Source of the DNA: Combretum micranthum
Lineage: Eukaryota; Streptophyta; Magnoliopsida; Myrtales; Combretaceae
NCBI GenBank assembly: GCA_024138025.1
Contig: JAMXBD010000395.1
Location: 984,930 to 1,048,929 of the forward strand
DNA: 64,000 nucleotides
Reading direction: 5' to 3'
Positions 45,263-56,848 of the stretch are shown here, piece after piece; within the stretch, counting starts at the first letter, position 1; every line of letters begins with the position of its first letter. The notes under the pieces were generated by a model. The model did no database searches. It was not told the DNA's origin and was given only the letters and a program-made list of their open reading frames with translations. The position numbers and the translations under genes are program-made.

Positions 45263-48015
45263 CTGCCAAGTAGAAAAAAAAAACCATATATATATATGTG
45301 GTGAGATGTATCAGCAGTAGAAATTTAGTTTAAGTGAAGCTTCAATGGTAACGCATTCCATTACCTCCGTAATAGGGTTCCAACCACTCCATTTATGTGT
45401 CACCTTGCTCCATGACATATCCAAGATCACCAATTTCTCCAAATACAGATTTTGTACTTCTTCCAGGATCTCAGGGCAATATTTCCAGTCCAACCACCTT
45501 AAATTGGGCAGAAGATTCTCAAAATTTCCTCTGATTTTGGTCCCATCCAATCTAAGGAACCTAAGCTTGCTCAAACTGGAAAAATTTTCAGCCATGAGCA
45601 ATGAAGGGGAGGTCTCCAAGCCATTATCAAACTGGAGACACAGGGCTTTAACTTTATCTGATCCCTGCCATCCAAGTAAAGGGAAAGAGAAAAACCAATG
45701 AAATTGCAGTCCATCTGTTAATATATGGGCTGTTAACACTTCGTATTATTTGAAGGTACAACTAGTCTAGAGAAATAGGTGCACTCATCGCTTGGACATG
45801 GAGTATGACTTTAATGGCTTGCATGGTTGCTGGTTTGGTATCAGTTTACTAGTGTTTTTTTCACTGGTTTGAAACCAGATGTTGGGTTAAATTTTCATCA
45901 GTGAGATCAAATTACAAATTGTACCATAGATCAAAGACTAGATATAAGTAAAATACAGATAAGATATAAACTAAGGGTATTGAAAAAATAGAATTGCAAA
46001 TTACCTTTTTTCCTTTGAGAACAGCTAATGCATCTGCTTGAATCCATAGCCTGCTACGCATTTCAGGATTATCATGTTCCTTTATAACAAGCCCCTTACA
46101 GTACTGGCTGACAGGGTAATTCATCAGCATCTCATCGTTTTCTCCAACTGTCAACAGTGACATTCTTACGAGTTTTGTTTTTGTATCGATTGGATAGAAT
46201 CCACAGTCATGCCACATGTAAGAGGCGATTGTAATGCTTTCACCCCAGAGAAAACATGCTATGTCAAGACACATCTGCCGCTGCGGCTCGGTTAAATCAT
46301 CATAAATTGTTTTCAGCAATTCGCACATCTTATCATCATCACAATTATCTAATTGCTGTAAAACCTCGTTCCATTCTTTCTTGTCTCGCTTGTCGTACAA
46401 AAGAGAACCTACCAACTGAATAATTGAAGGGTTTCCTCCAATCTTCTCAGCAATTCGAAGAGACAAAGTATAGTACCCTTCCTCAGGAAGATCTTTTTGA
46501 AAAGCATGCCTACAAAAGAGCTGGAGAGCATCGTTCATCTCCAGGTCCTTCACTCCATACCATTCTGCAACCTTGGGGCCAGCTCGAATATCAGGATTTC
46601 TTGTAGTCAGGATGATCCTACTTCCAGGGCCAAAACATTGAGGGGACACACCAAATGCTTCGAGGTGCTCCAACTTGTCCACGTCATCTAAGACGATTAA
46701 GACCTTCTTTAACGTAAATCTATTTCTAATAAACTTTACATTGTGCTCGTAGGAATTAATCCTTTCAAATTTCTCCCGTCTGAGATCTGAAATCAACTGA
46801 TTTTGCAAAGAAAGGATATCATGTCCTCGAATTTTGGATATAAAACTGCAACAATCATAACCGCGATGCAGTTTGTTGTATACTGTCTTGGCAAGAGTTG
46901 TCTTGCCAATGCCGGCCATACCACAGATTCCAATTACCCGCACACCGTCAGAGGAAATACGAAGCATTTCAACAACTGCCTCCACTTGTTGCTCCATTCC
47001 AACTAAATTATCTTCAACAAGAACTTCACGGGTCCCCAACAGCAATGTAACTTCTGAAACAATTTCCTCTACAGGTTTTGATTGATCTACTTCGCTGTGA
47101 AAGAAAAAGCGACAACATGGAGAAATAAGTGATGCAATTTAAAAGTCGAAAAAGGATGGGCAAAGTACAAATGCAACATCAACATATTGATCAGTGTAGA
47201 TGGATCAACTCCCAAAAACACTTCGATCTCATTCTAGCTTTTAAAAATATGCAATTACTTCATAAACAGCCGCTAAACCCAAAAAATCACTCCCTCTGTT
47301 TTTAGACGCTTGGCGGCTTTAAAATTGGTGCAAGCCCGATTAATGGTTTTGGAATTGTGTTTGCAATTATTATAAAGAAAAAAGAAAGATATAAAAAAAA
47401 AAAAAAAAGATTAAGACAAAGCTTCTTCCACTTCTTAAGGCAAGAGACTTACGGCCCCACAGGATATCCTTTTAGAAACCCAATCTCTTCCAGAGCCGTC
47501 TTCCATTGGTCAAGAACTTGTGAGTCAACTCCATTCTTCTGATGCTGTTGGAAGGGCTCCTTGAATGGGCCTGTCTGCTGTCGAACATCAGATGGTTCGA
47601 TTCCATAGAAGATAGGCAACACAATTTGCCCTGTTGTACTCCTAAACTCGTTCATCTTAGCCACCTCATGGAGACAGCTCTTGCTGGAAGCATAATCTGG
47701 GGAAAATATGGGAATGGATAGCCTGGACTTCCCAATAGCTTCCATGAGACTGGGAAGGATGTCTTCTCCAGCTCGAAGGTTTTTGTCATCCTTGAAGACT
47801 TGAATCCCAGCACCCACAAGTTTATTGTGTAGGAAGCTTGTAAAATTATTGCGAGTATCTTCCCCTCTGAAACTCAAGAAAACATCGTACTGAAATCCTT
47901 CAGAAGAAGAGATGGGACTAGATCCCTCGGTGTTTTCCTGAAGTTGGATCATCCTAGTGGGGTTACTGTCCCAGTTGCAGCAAGTATGAGTAACGGAAGA
48001 ACGAGAGGTAGCCAT
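44375..48015 (-). CDS. TIR-NBS-LRR (TNL) immune receptor, apparently intact
   Basis: Four exons on the minus strand: 48015-47453, 47094-46005, 45664-45365, 45262-44375. They give 946 codons with GT-AG borders and matching phases throughout. Domains: TIR (about residues 41-175; YDVFLSFRGEDTR, catalytic-type glutamate E117 in CLHE), NB-ARC (P-loop GMAGIGKTTLAK near residue 246, LIVLDDVDKLEHL, GSRIILTTRNPD, GGNPSIIQLVGSLL, LDIACFLWGE), and LRRs from about residue 570 to the end. The usual MHD reads MNY (about residues 512-514). In this family effector recognition lets the NB-ARC oligomerise and the TIR cleave NAD+ to trigger cell death. It is the closest relative of the pseudogene at 18 kb and converges on the double-TIR gene. 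The ATG is chosen because the pseudogene keeps the same start context. Confidence 0.92.
45365..45664 (-). CDS. TNL exon 3: first LRR segment
   Basis: Exactly 100 codons in phase 0: GSDKVKALCLQFD to SWSKVTHKWSGWNPITE. It is homologous to exon 4 of the double-TIR gene. Confidence 0.9.
46005..47094 (-). CDS. TNL exon 2: NB-ARC
   Basis: The acceptor is TTTCTTTCACAG and the donor GGTAATTT. It holds the full nucleotide-binding and ARC regions and ends RSRLWIQADALAVLKGKK, the usual hand-over to the LRR. Confidence 0.92.
47453..48015 (-). CDS. TNL exon 1: TIR
   Basis: Encodes 187 codons plus two bases, ending KGYPVG before a GTAAGT donor. All TIR landmarks are present: SFRGEDTRNNFTSFLH, VFKDDKNLRAGEDI, IPIFSPDYASSKSCLHEVAKM and LPIFYGIEPSDVRQQTG. 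Confidence 0.93.
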
Positions 48016-48151
48016 CCAGGAAAGAAAAGCTAAGTTGCTAAGAAGGACGATAATGAAGATTGAAGGAGATGGTGCAAAAGTAGCTCAGATCCAAAAACAC
48101 GAGGCAGCTTATCAGGAAACAATGCCAGACAGGAGAGAAGACTTGGGAGTC

Positions 48152-48163
48152 GTCAAAAGTCAA
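48152..48163 (-). promoter_or_regulatory. Paired W-box cores upstream of the TNL
   Basis: The minus strand reads TTGACTTTTGAC, two TTGAC cores about 140 bp upstream of the ATG. WRKY factors bind TTGAC and often control NLR genes. Two cores in 12 bp are suggestive, not proof. Confidence 0.45.
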
Positions 48164-48184
48164 GCTTTTTACTTCTTTTTTTTT

Positions 48185-49736
48185 TTTTTATAAATAATTT
48201 GTCTTCCCCTCAATTATGTAATTCACTGGCCCCATCAATATCATAAGCAGTAATTCTGATATGTAGTGTACAAGAGTATCCACGGGCATTAAGTCCTTCA
48301 GGTGCTAAACTCTTCTCCCGAAAAATTTTAACACTTTATCCATAAAATTCTTATAAAAGTTTTTTTTTCCTATATAAGTGCTAAACTTTTTCATTTACTT
48401 TTATAAAATGCATTCTATTTATTAAAAAACAACATATATATTATATAACATACATATATGATATGTTATTAATATTCAACTTATATACAATATATTATAT
48501 ATTTTCAAAGCTGGGAATTGCCAAATAGATGAAGCTATATATATATATATATATAAAGTCGTGGCTGTCGTTGCATTGCAATGCATTCAAATGCCAGAGT
48601 CAAAATTTGCGGCTGGGCGTTGCATTGCAACATACAAAAGCCATCCGAGTCCTCCACAAAATAATAATAATAATAAAATGTTCCGAAGTCATTGCTTTTT
48701 AAATGTTTTATAACATTCAAAAAGTTAAAGAAATACTCTATATCTATAAAAAAATTGAAAAAACACTTTATATCTATAAGTATATAAAAAAATGAGGTTC
48801 TTAGTCTAAAAATCCGTACCGAAAAACTCAGATGCAAATGCCATTCCTTTTGTGGGCCTAAATATTTATAAAAAAAAAAAATGAATTACATTATCACCTC
48901 TAAAAACTTGAAAAATTGGATAGTCCTGTTATTTTCGAAAGTCAATATTCACCTCCATCAAAAAATGAGTTGGACACATGTGTAAATTGATGTAGATGTA
49001 GATGCTAACATAGCAATTACTTAACCATATTAAATGAATTAATATGAAAAAATATTTACAAATGAAAAAAAATAAAAATAAAAAGAAAATATTGTTTTTC
49101 TTTTTAATTTTTTGTGAAACTGCTTGGTTGGTATATAAATATTCCTTAGCCCTTTCATCTTCACACAAAGTTCTATGACAATTCCTAATTATCAAATTTG
49201 GTAGAAACTTGAAACATCATCTTAATATATTTTTTACAATGAGCAATTTAATAAATGCATGAGGCCAGTACTTTTGAGCTTAGAAATTTATTAAGATATT
49301 AATACGCATGGAGTGGTACACTTTTTGCTTTAATGGTAAATAAAACCATTTAAAAACGTGAACCATGCCTATTTTAATTTGTGATTTTGGTAGTTTTGTA
49401 AAGCATTTTTGTTGTATGGTATAAAATCTAGCTCCTTTTATTTATTATTTAGGTAGTTTTATAAAATATTTTGCCCATGTCGTATGTTTATTAAAAACTC
49501 ATTTTCTTTTCTTTTTTTTTTTGCAATTTTATAGTATTTTTTTCACATTAATTCATTAAATATAATTAATTTCCATGTTAGCATCTCCATATACTGCAAT
49601 TGACACATATCAGGCCAACTTAGTTATTCTCCAGGTGTATGTGTTGACTTTTAAAAATAATGAGGGTCTATCTAATTTTTCAAAATTTCAAGGGTGCTTA
49701 ATGTAATTTATCAAAAAAAATTCTAAATTATTTTGG
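48185..49736. other. Intergenic DNA upstream of the TNL
   Basis: No gene. It has a (TA)n tract at about 48536-48556, two copies of GTTGCATTGCAA (about 48573 and 48619), and AT-rich filler. Confidence 0.5.
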
Positions 49737-50034
49737 GTCTGTTTGATTGAGGCTTTTATTCAATTTTAATAGACTATAATGAATACAGGAAATTTTATTA
49801 TAAACTCATCATTTGTGCAGTTTATTCTTATGGACAGTTGTAAGATTGCATTGTTAGATAATATCTCTGTGCTTTCAATTGTTTATATATACACCTTTCA
49901 TAAATTTTATTTTACTTAATTTCTTGCATATTATAATGTGGTTTAAAACCTATTCTTGTTGTTTATTCTGCTGATCAGTCAGCATCAGTTGCTCTTACAC
50001 ATGCATTTTCAAGTTGCGAAAGGAAGAGTTTGGA
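49737..50034. repeat. Duplicated TNL 5'-flanking segment, copy 2
   Basis: Counterpart of 19800-20038 plus 20608-20712. It lacks the 560-bp block; its TAATTTCTT at 49917-49925 marks the junction. Confidence 0.82.
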
Positions 50035-50149
50035 TGAACAAGAACACAACCACAATCACAATTGATTTGCCTATGCGCAAATCTATCAACATAAATACCA
50101 AATACAAGGATTGGCAGTTGCAGATGTATACCTTTAAAAATTAACCAAG

Positions 50150-50800
50150 ATTTTCATTGATCTTGATTAGGTAATCTTTGCCAACAGTGTGTGCACAGAA
50201 CCATCTTGCATGATTTTACATTCATCATGTCTCTTCAAGAAATTCCAGGTCCTTTGAGTAGAACTTCCACTCCTGATGTTTCCAATAGCATTAAAATGAA
50301 AATTATAATGTAGGTTCTCAAAAATATTAACTAGTCCTTGAATAATATCAAGTCTCCTAGTAATATCTTCACAGTAGATTTGATGACTCTTTAATGAATT
50401 GCATAATGACATAATTCTTTCTAATATTTAGAAATTGATCCCATCAATATCTTTTATTTCACACAAACTATTCCTTCTATTTTCTCTAAGTAAACTTTTG
50501 AGAATTGTGCCATCATTATATAATAAATTATACTCAACAAAGTTTAACTTAACAATGTCATATTTTAATCTACGAGAGGATAAATGAGAGTATGAAAGGA
50601 CTTATTAGATTTGAAAAGATATGGACAGCAAAATCCGATTTCCTAATAAAATCGTATGCTCCAGCTGATTTTTATGACCAATCCCATAAATTAATAAGTA
50701 CCATGATAAAAATATTAAAATACCTATTCATTGACTTCTTTGACTATTTCAGTGGTAGGATGATGAGATTGCATTGAATTGTCAAGCCACAAAACCGTAA
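50150..50800 (-). pseudogene. Unidentified protein-coding relic
   Basis: On the minus strand one frame stays open from about 50600 to 50167 except for a single stop near 50430. It has ordinary protein composition (LKYDIVKLNFVEYNLLYNDG, RRLDIIQGLVNIFENLHY, RTWNFLKRHDECKIMQDG). Upstream pieces at 50620-50800 also read protein-like (PTTEIVKEVNE), with stops and shifts. I do not recognise the family. It may be a decayed single-copy gene fragment. Confidence 0.4.
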
Positions 50801-53140
50801 AAGTTTATAAAAATGATATGAAAAATTAAAGTTTTATCAGTATGTGCATATGACGTCTCCTATTTTCCTTGAACTTCTAGCAATTAGGAATTGTTTCCTT
50901 TTAGTTTTCTCTCAAAATTCGGCGTAATTAGCAAAGATATTATTTGAGTTCAAACGCTATGTTACTAAGCAATACAAGATACAACACACACATATATAAT
51001 AATTTGTCCTTTCGGACTAAAATAATTTTGAGTTTAAACCGATCTAAACTCATAGTGTTTGTTTTCTAACCATGCATATTCCAATTATAAAAACAGAATA
51101 GTTACTTATGTCCGAACCTATTACAATAAAAATATGTGTAATAATTTATCCTTTGTTTCTTGTATATTTGTAAAGTCTTTATATAGTCTATTGGATTCTT
51201 GTGCCTCCATGAAGAGAAAAAAGATTCTCCTTCTTAAAATCAAAGACAATTCTTGCAACCACTCTATATTTACCAAAAAAAAAAAAATGCAATAGTTTCT
51301 TCACTTCCAAAAAACTTTTGGTGTCTTATATTTATTAATAGGCACTCATAATTCTTCCAAATTAAGATTGGAAACATGTTGAGCACAAAATGAGATTTAT
51401 ATTAATGCTTGACATCTATGAGTTCTAATATCCTACTTCCATGTCTAGCTTGTGATAGGTGTAGGTAGTATATATAATTGCTAATAATCCCCTTTTCCCC
51501 CAAAACCATTGTCTTTTTCCCCTTCATATAAATTAGCTTTGCTTGGATGCTATTTTGTATCTCATTATTGTGTTTGGTGTTATAGTCACTTGGGCACTGT
51601 TAAGCGAGGATTATGGCATGGATTAGCTTCGCTTTTTGGGATTTTGGTGGAAACCCTTTTTTTTTATTTTATGTAAACTAATTTTACATATGTATTACAA
51701 ATGTAGCATTTAATAATGTTATTTTGTTATCAACTATACTTTATAGTAAATGAAATAATCAACATAAATCAAATTTAATAGTTTTTACCATCACTTATTC
51801 TATTTAACTTTTGTCATATAGTGGTAACAAGTTAATTGCAAATGTTTATGGTAAACCTCGAAAAAGAGTGGAATAGTGGAAAGATCGACCAAAGAAAAAG
51901 GATATTGGGAAGAAATTATTGTGTGAAGCAAAAAATGACAAAAGTAATGTCTTGAATTTACTTAAATGACCGATTAGTAGCATCTATGGCATGAGACGTT
52001 GATAGGAGAAACACATATAGACTAAATTGATATGAATAAGGAAGTATTTGATAAAATTCAATCGGCATAGAAAAGAGCTACTATAAAAAATCAACATTCG
52101 GAAAGATTATGTCTTGACTTGAGCATACAAAATATGAGACATAAGTGGAGATCATGGAGAGTTAAATTTTTATATATAAATATTATATTTTATATGGCTG
52201 CTCTTGATTGCAACAATTTGATAAGACAAGTAAAATTGGACAAATACAATATATTGAATATTAGACAATATAATTTATTTGTACCATTTTTAGTATGTAT
52301 GTTGAATAAGGATTTTGTGCTATTCATTGTTTGGTATACATAAATACAATACAAGAATGTTATGTGTGATTTGAGTTATACAACAAATTTGAGTTGTCTC
52401 ATTAAAAGAGGATTTGTTTCATTGTCCACTTGATACTTTGTTCAATACTCTTAAGATTTGTTATAGTCTAGTCTTACAAATTTATATGAATCAAAACTCT
52501 CTACATCATCATGTGCAAGTGCATCATAGTATTAGCAATAAATTACATTCAACATAGTTAATTAGTGATAGTTGCATGAATTATGGGGAATCATTTGCAC
52601 ACTGTTCAAAACAAACTATTAGTATAAAATTAAAATAAAAAGAGAGAAATAGAGGGTCATGCTTATACCCAGAAATCCATCTCTTCCTTTCACTTTTCTT
52701 TTTTTTTTTCCAGTCATCCCAGAACTCAAATACATAAATGGTAGAGAGCATTCCAAAATTACAAGAGTTTGCACTCTTACACATGTAGAAAATGACAATA
52801 AATCTCGATTTTAATGATCGATCATTACTGAAAAGTGAGTTTTGGGAAAAAGAAAATAATAGGCAAATAATGCTTAACAACATAAATGCTTTGTTGACTT
52901 TGCCATGCATAAAATAAGGAAGAAATTGAATTTTAATTTAATAAGAATGCAATTGATATGTAGTGACTATTATAATGTTCACTTAATATAAAATAATTAA
53001 ATTATTAATTATCAAAATAATAATAAAATATCTATAATATCCTTTATTTATTTTATAATTAAATGATATTTATATTAGTAAAATTTTCAAGATAAAGTTA
53101 TTTATGACAAATACTAAAAGTAAACTATTAACACTAACAA
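50801..53140. other. Intergenic AT-rich DNA
   Basis: No recognisable gene or element. The frames at 51059-51295, 52119-52343 and 52581-52910 have no domain and look like chance. Confidence 0.5.
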
Positions 53141-53142
53141 CT

Positions 53143-53200
53143 TTATAGTTTAGTGACATTATTCTATCCCTCAAGTGATAGTACTAGGTTCGAATTTTCT
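53143..53200 (+). repeat. tRNA-like SINE fragment
   Basis: Box A-like TATAGTTTAGTGACAT (53143-53158) and box B-like AGGTTCGAATTTT (about 53186-53198) lie in the order and spacing of a tRNA-derived SINE head. It resembles the fragment at 33.9 kb. Confidence 0.5.
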
Positions 53201-54018
53201 TTCTCTATTAAAATGGTAAAAAAAGAATATTGAACAATAATCCATATATGAAAATATGAATCATTATTTATTATTTTGTATAATAACTATTCATTATATA
53301 TATGATGGGTCGCCAAGAATTTAAGAGAAAATGGCTAATAAAAAATTCCCTAGATATTTCATTGTGTTTTATTCTTGATAAAATTACCAAGTGCATTCCC
53401 ATTCCCACCTGTTTCTTTTTATTTTTTCCTGCATTCACCTCCAAACATGCCGTTCTTTTTTTCACTTTCGCCAAACAAACATGCCGTTCATACACACATT
53501 TTAGTAAATGGCGCGCAAGGAGTAGAGGCTGCATAGGAAAATCCAAAATAATCACAGAAAAAAGAAAAAGAAATGGTTGAAAATCCAACGGTTAAAATTA
53601 AGAGAATCAAAGGGAATCTAACGGTGGATTCGACATCCGAATTCAACTCCATTTCATAAACCCAGGAGGATCCCTTATTACTCACAGCCCCGCTTAAATT
53701 TCATTTTCAAAAAACTATTAAAATTTTTAAAATAAAAAAATCTCATAAAATCCAAAGTCCTTCTCTTTAACCCTAATTTCTGTCCTTTCTTTCCCAATCT
53801 CTCGATTTCACTCCTCAAATTCAACACACACCTGAGCAGAAACCCTAATTCCAAGGTTTAATTTTTCGATTTCTGCGCTTCTGAACCCTAGGTTTCCTCA
53901 ATTCCTTCGATTGGGGTTTTGAAGGTGGTGAAACTGGCCTTGAATTTCAAGTCTTTTTTTTTTTTTGCCCTTTTGCAGGATCTGTTTCATTAAGGAGAAG
54001 GTTCTAGTTGTGTAGAGG

Positions 54019-54123
54019 ATGTCTTCGCCTTCCGACAAGGAGGTCGAAGAACAACTGATTGAAGCCGGGAAAAAGCTGTTAGACCCTCCGTCTTCTCTAG
54101 AAGAACTTCTTGCGCTTCTCGAT
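54019..54123 (+). CDS. PDS5: PDS5-like exon 1
   Basis: 35 codons, from ATG (MSSPSDKEVEEQL) to LEELLALLD before GTAAGT. Phase 0. Confidence 0.85.
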
Positions 54124-56817
54124 GTAAGTCCTAACTGTATATTTCTGTCTCGTTCATTTATGTTTGTATGAAAGTAGGATCTTGGTGCATGTTCAGGGTC
54201 AGCGATATCTAAGACGGCACTGCTTCTGAGATAAAAATACGAGTCTGATACTGATATGATTGGAATTGACACGATTTTTATTTGCATGTTTTTGATATGG
54301 AAAGGGATTCGGCACGGAATGAAACGTGAATATGTCCATCTTGCTAGATTGCGAACCCTAATTTGGCATGGGCATTTCTATTTTGTATTAGTTTAGTTTA
54401 ATTTTTAGGTGTTTCGTATGTTCTGCTCTGTGAAATTTTGGTCTTGTTAATTACCAAACATGCATTATCGAAAATGGATGACGCGGGAATTTGTTATGCT
54501 TGCTGCCGAAATTATTGTGCCTATTTCGGGCTGTGGAAGTATGATGTTTTGATGTCACGAGTGTACTGGAATTGATTTATACTTCTGGCCTTGGTTTGTT
54601 AGTAGGGACCAAAGATGGATTGAAAGCTGACGCAGAACGAAATAAATCTTTTGTTTACAAAAAAGAAGTTTTTGGCTATCTTTCTTTTGCAAATCTGAAT
54701 AAGCCACCTTTCTAGCTGAAATTCAACCATGAGTGGTTAGAAAAAAATTTTGCATTTTTAAACCTTTGGTAGAATTGGGTTTGGTAGTGGACAAATGTTC
54801 CTTTATAGTATTGAACAAATTGACAGATTTTTCGTCCTTTTCATTTGATGATAGAAAATCTTGCGAGAACAGAATAAAATTTGATAATTAAAACACTAAA
54901 TTGATGCATTTTTACAATCACCACTTTAACACCAAATTACTACTATCATTGCCATAATCACTGCCAACACTCCCATTAGTTAACCGTTGCTACCTTAACC
55001 TTACTGCCACCACTATTACTATCACCGTCCAGTAGTGGTAGCCGCCACAATCAATACAATAATGACTGTTGTTACCATCTCTATCACCAAATTATTATCA
55101 TCATGACACCACCACCACTTGCTCCACCATCACTATACCACACTGGCAACCATATCACTTCCTTAAAAACCTCATACACAACTACTACGATGGCACTTCA
55201 TTATCACTACCACTACTCCAACTTCACCACTACCACTGCAATGTTGTTTCATAACCAAAACCTTCATCGCATCACCTCATTATTGCTATTGCTGCCCCTG
55301 CATACATCCCATCATCATCACTGTCACCACCAATGGAGCAATGCATGCCCTTATGACCAAAATGGTGCTGTGCAGTTTGTAAAGAGCCAACAGTGTTGGT
55401 GATACTGCAATGGCAATAGTCATCATGGTGGCGGTGGCAGCATAAGTAAGACGATGATGGAATGGGAAAATGTAGTTAAACGAAATACATGATAACATGA
55501 ATAGGATAACTACGAAAGTGTCTATTATGTTGTAACGTTTGTGTGTAATGTATAGCAAAGATAAAAAGGAGAATGCAAATATTTTTGACCTAGGTGCGAA
55601 TACATCATGAAACTTTGAAATATTACAAATAGAAATAACTCTTTAAGCTTTGACAAAATTGTATACCCCGATAGATTGCAAATAGCTTTTAAACTTTGAT
55701 CTTGGTGTCTAAACACTTTTTTGATCTTATCGAAGGGTATTTTATCACCTGTTATACTTTTAATTTTTTATTTTATGAGGTTATTTTTAACTTTTGAATG
55801 TTCAGGGTATATTTGCCCTGAGGTCAATGTCTAGAAGGTTCTTTACGATTTCCCCAGGACACAATCTTGTGCTGTTATCAGGCTTAAAAACACGGCACAG
55901 GATATTCTTGTTGTACTGTTTTCGTGTATTGTACTCATCTCTTTCTCTACTCTAGAGGAATCCAAAAGCTACCTTCAAGCTTTTGACAAACTAATCCTCC
56001 ATGTGGTTTTTGTTCTGGAATAAAATAGTAACCTATAACCTAGATGGGCCATTGGCTGCATGTAAAGTTGATTTTCTGTGCAAGGTGCTCAGTCTTTCTC
56101 CATCATGTATGTGTTAAATTCTAGCTTAGTCTGGTCAAAATTATAGTGGTAGAATGACAACATTAGATCTTCAGCTGATGTGTAAAGTCTCCTAGAGGGA
56201 GATTGGTTTCTTACATGATAGGCTCAATTGGATTTTACTTAAATTATTGTGCAAATGCCTTCCAGTGCTTACTGCTTGGAGCAGCATGGTTCTGGGTTTT
56301 CAGGTAGGTTCATTACAAATGCATATAAAGAACAAGATTCTTTGTTGCAGTAGATACATGTAATAGGCTAAGTTGTAATGTTCAATAATCAATGCAATGC
56401 ATTGAGCAATTATAAGTTAATGGTCATGTTGATTTGCAAATTATATAGGTGAAGATGCAGATAATGGCTTATTTTGTCTGTGCTATGAACTCAACTGTCA
56501 CATGCACCCAATATGTTGAACTGGGCATTTGTACTTTAGTTAGGTTATTAGTTTTTATGGAATTTGTTTCAATTATTTGATTTTTATTTGTATCCGATGT
56601 GTATCTGTATCTTATCTATTTCTTATTTGTATTCTATCTGTATCTTATCTGTTTCTTATTTGTATCATATCTGTATCTAATCTGTTTCTTATTTGTATCC
56701 TATTTGTATCTAATCTGTTTGATCTATTTATGAATGAAAATGTTTGTTTTTCATATAACGGCTAAAAAAGATGAAACAGATAGTCTACATTGGGATATTG
56801 AGCAGCATTGATTTCAA

Positions 56818-56848
<31 letters not shown>

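Noticed and set aside
55069..55402. Overlapping plus-strand frames rich in T, H and P
   Set aside because: They come from a CAC/ATC-rich low-complexity stretch inside PDS5-like intron 1.
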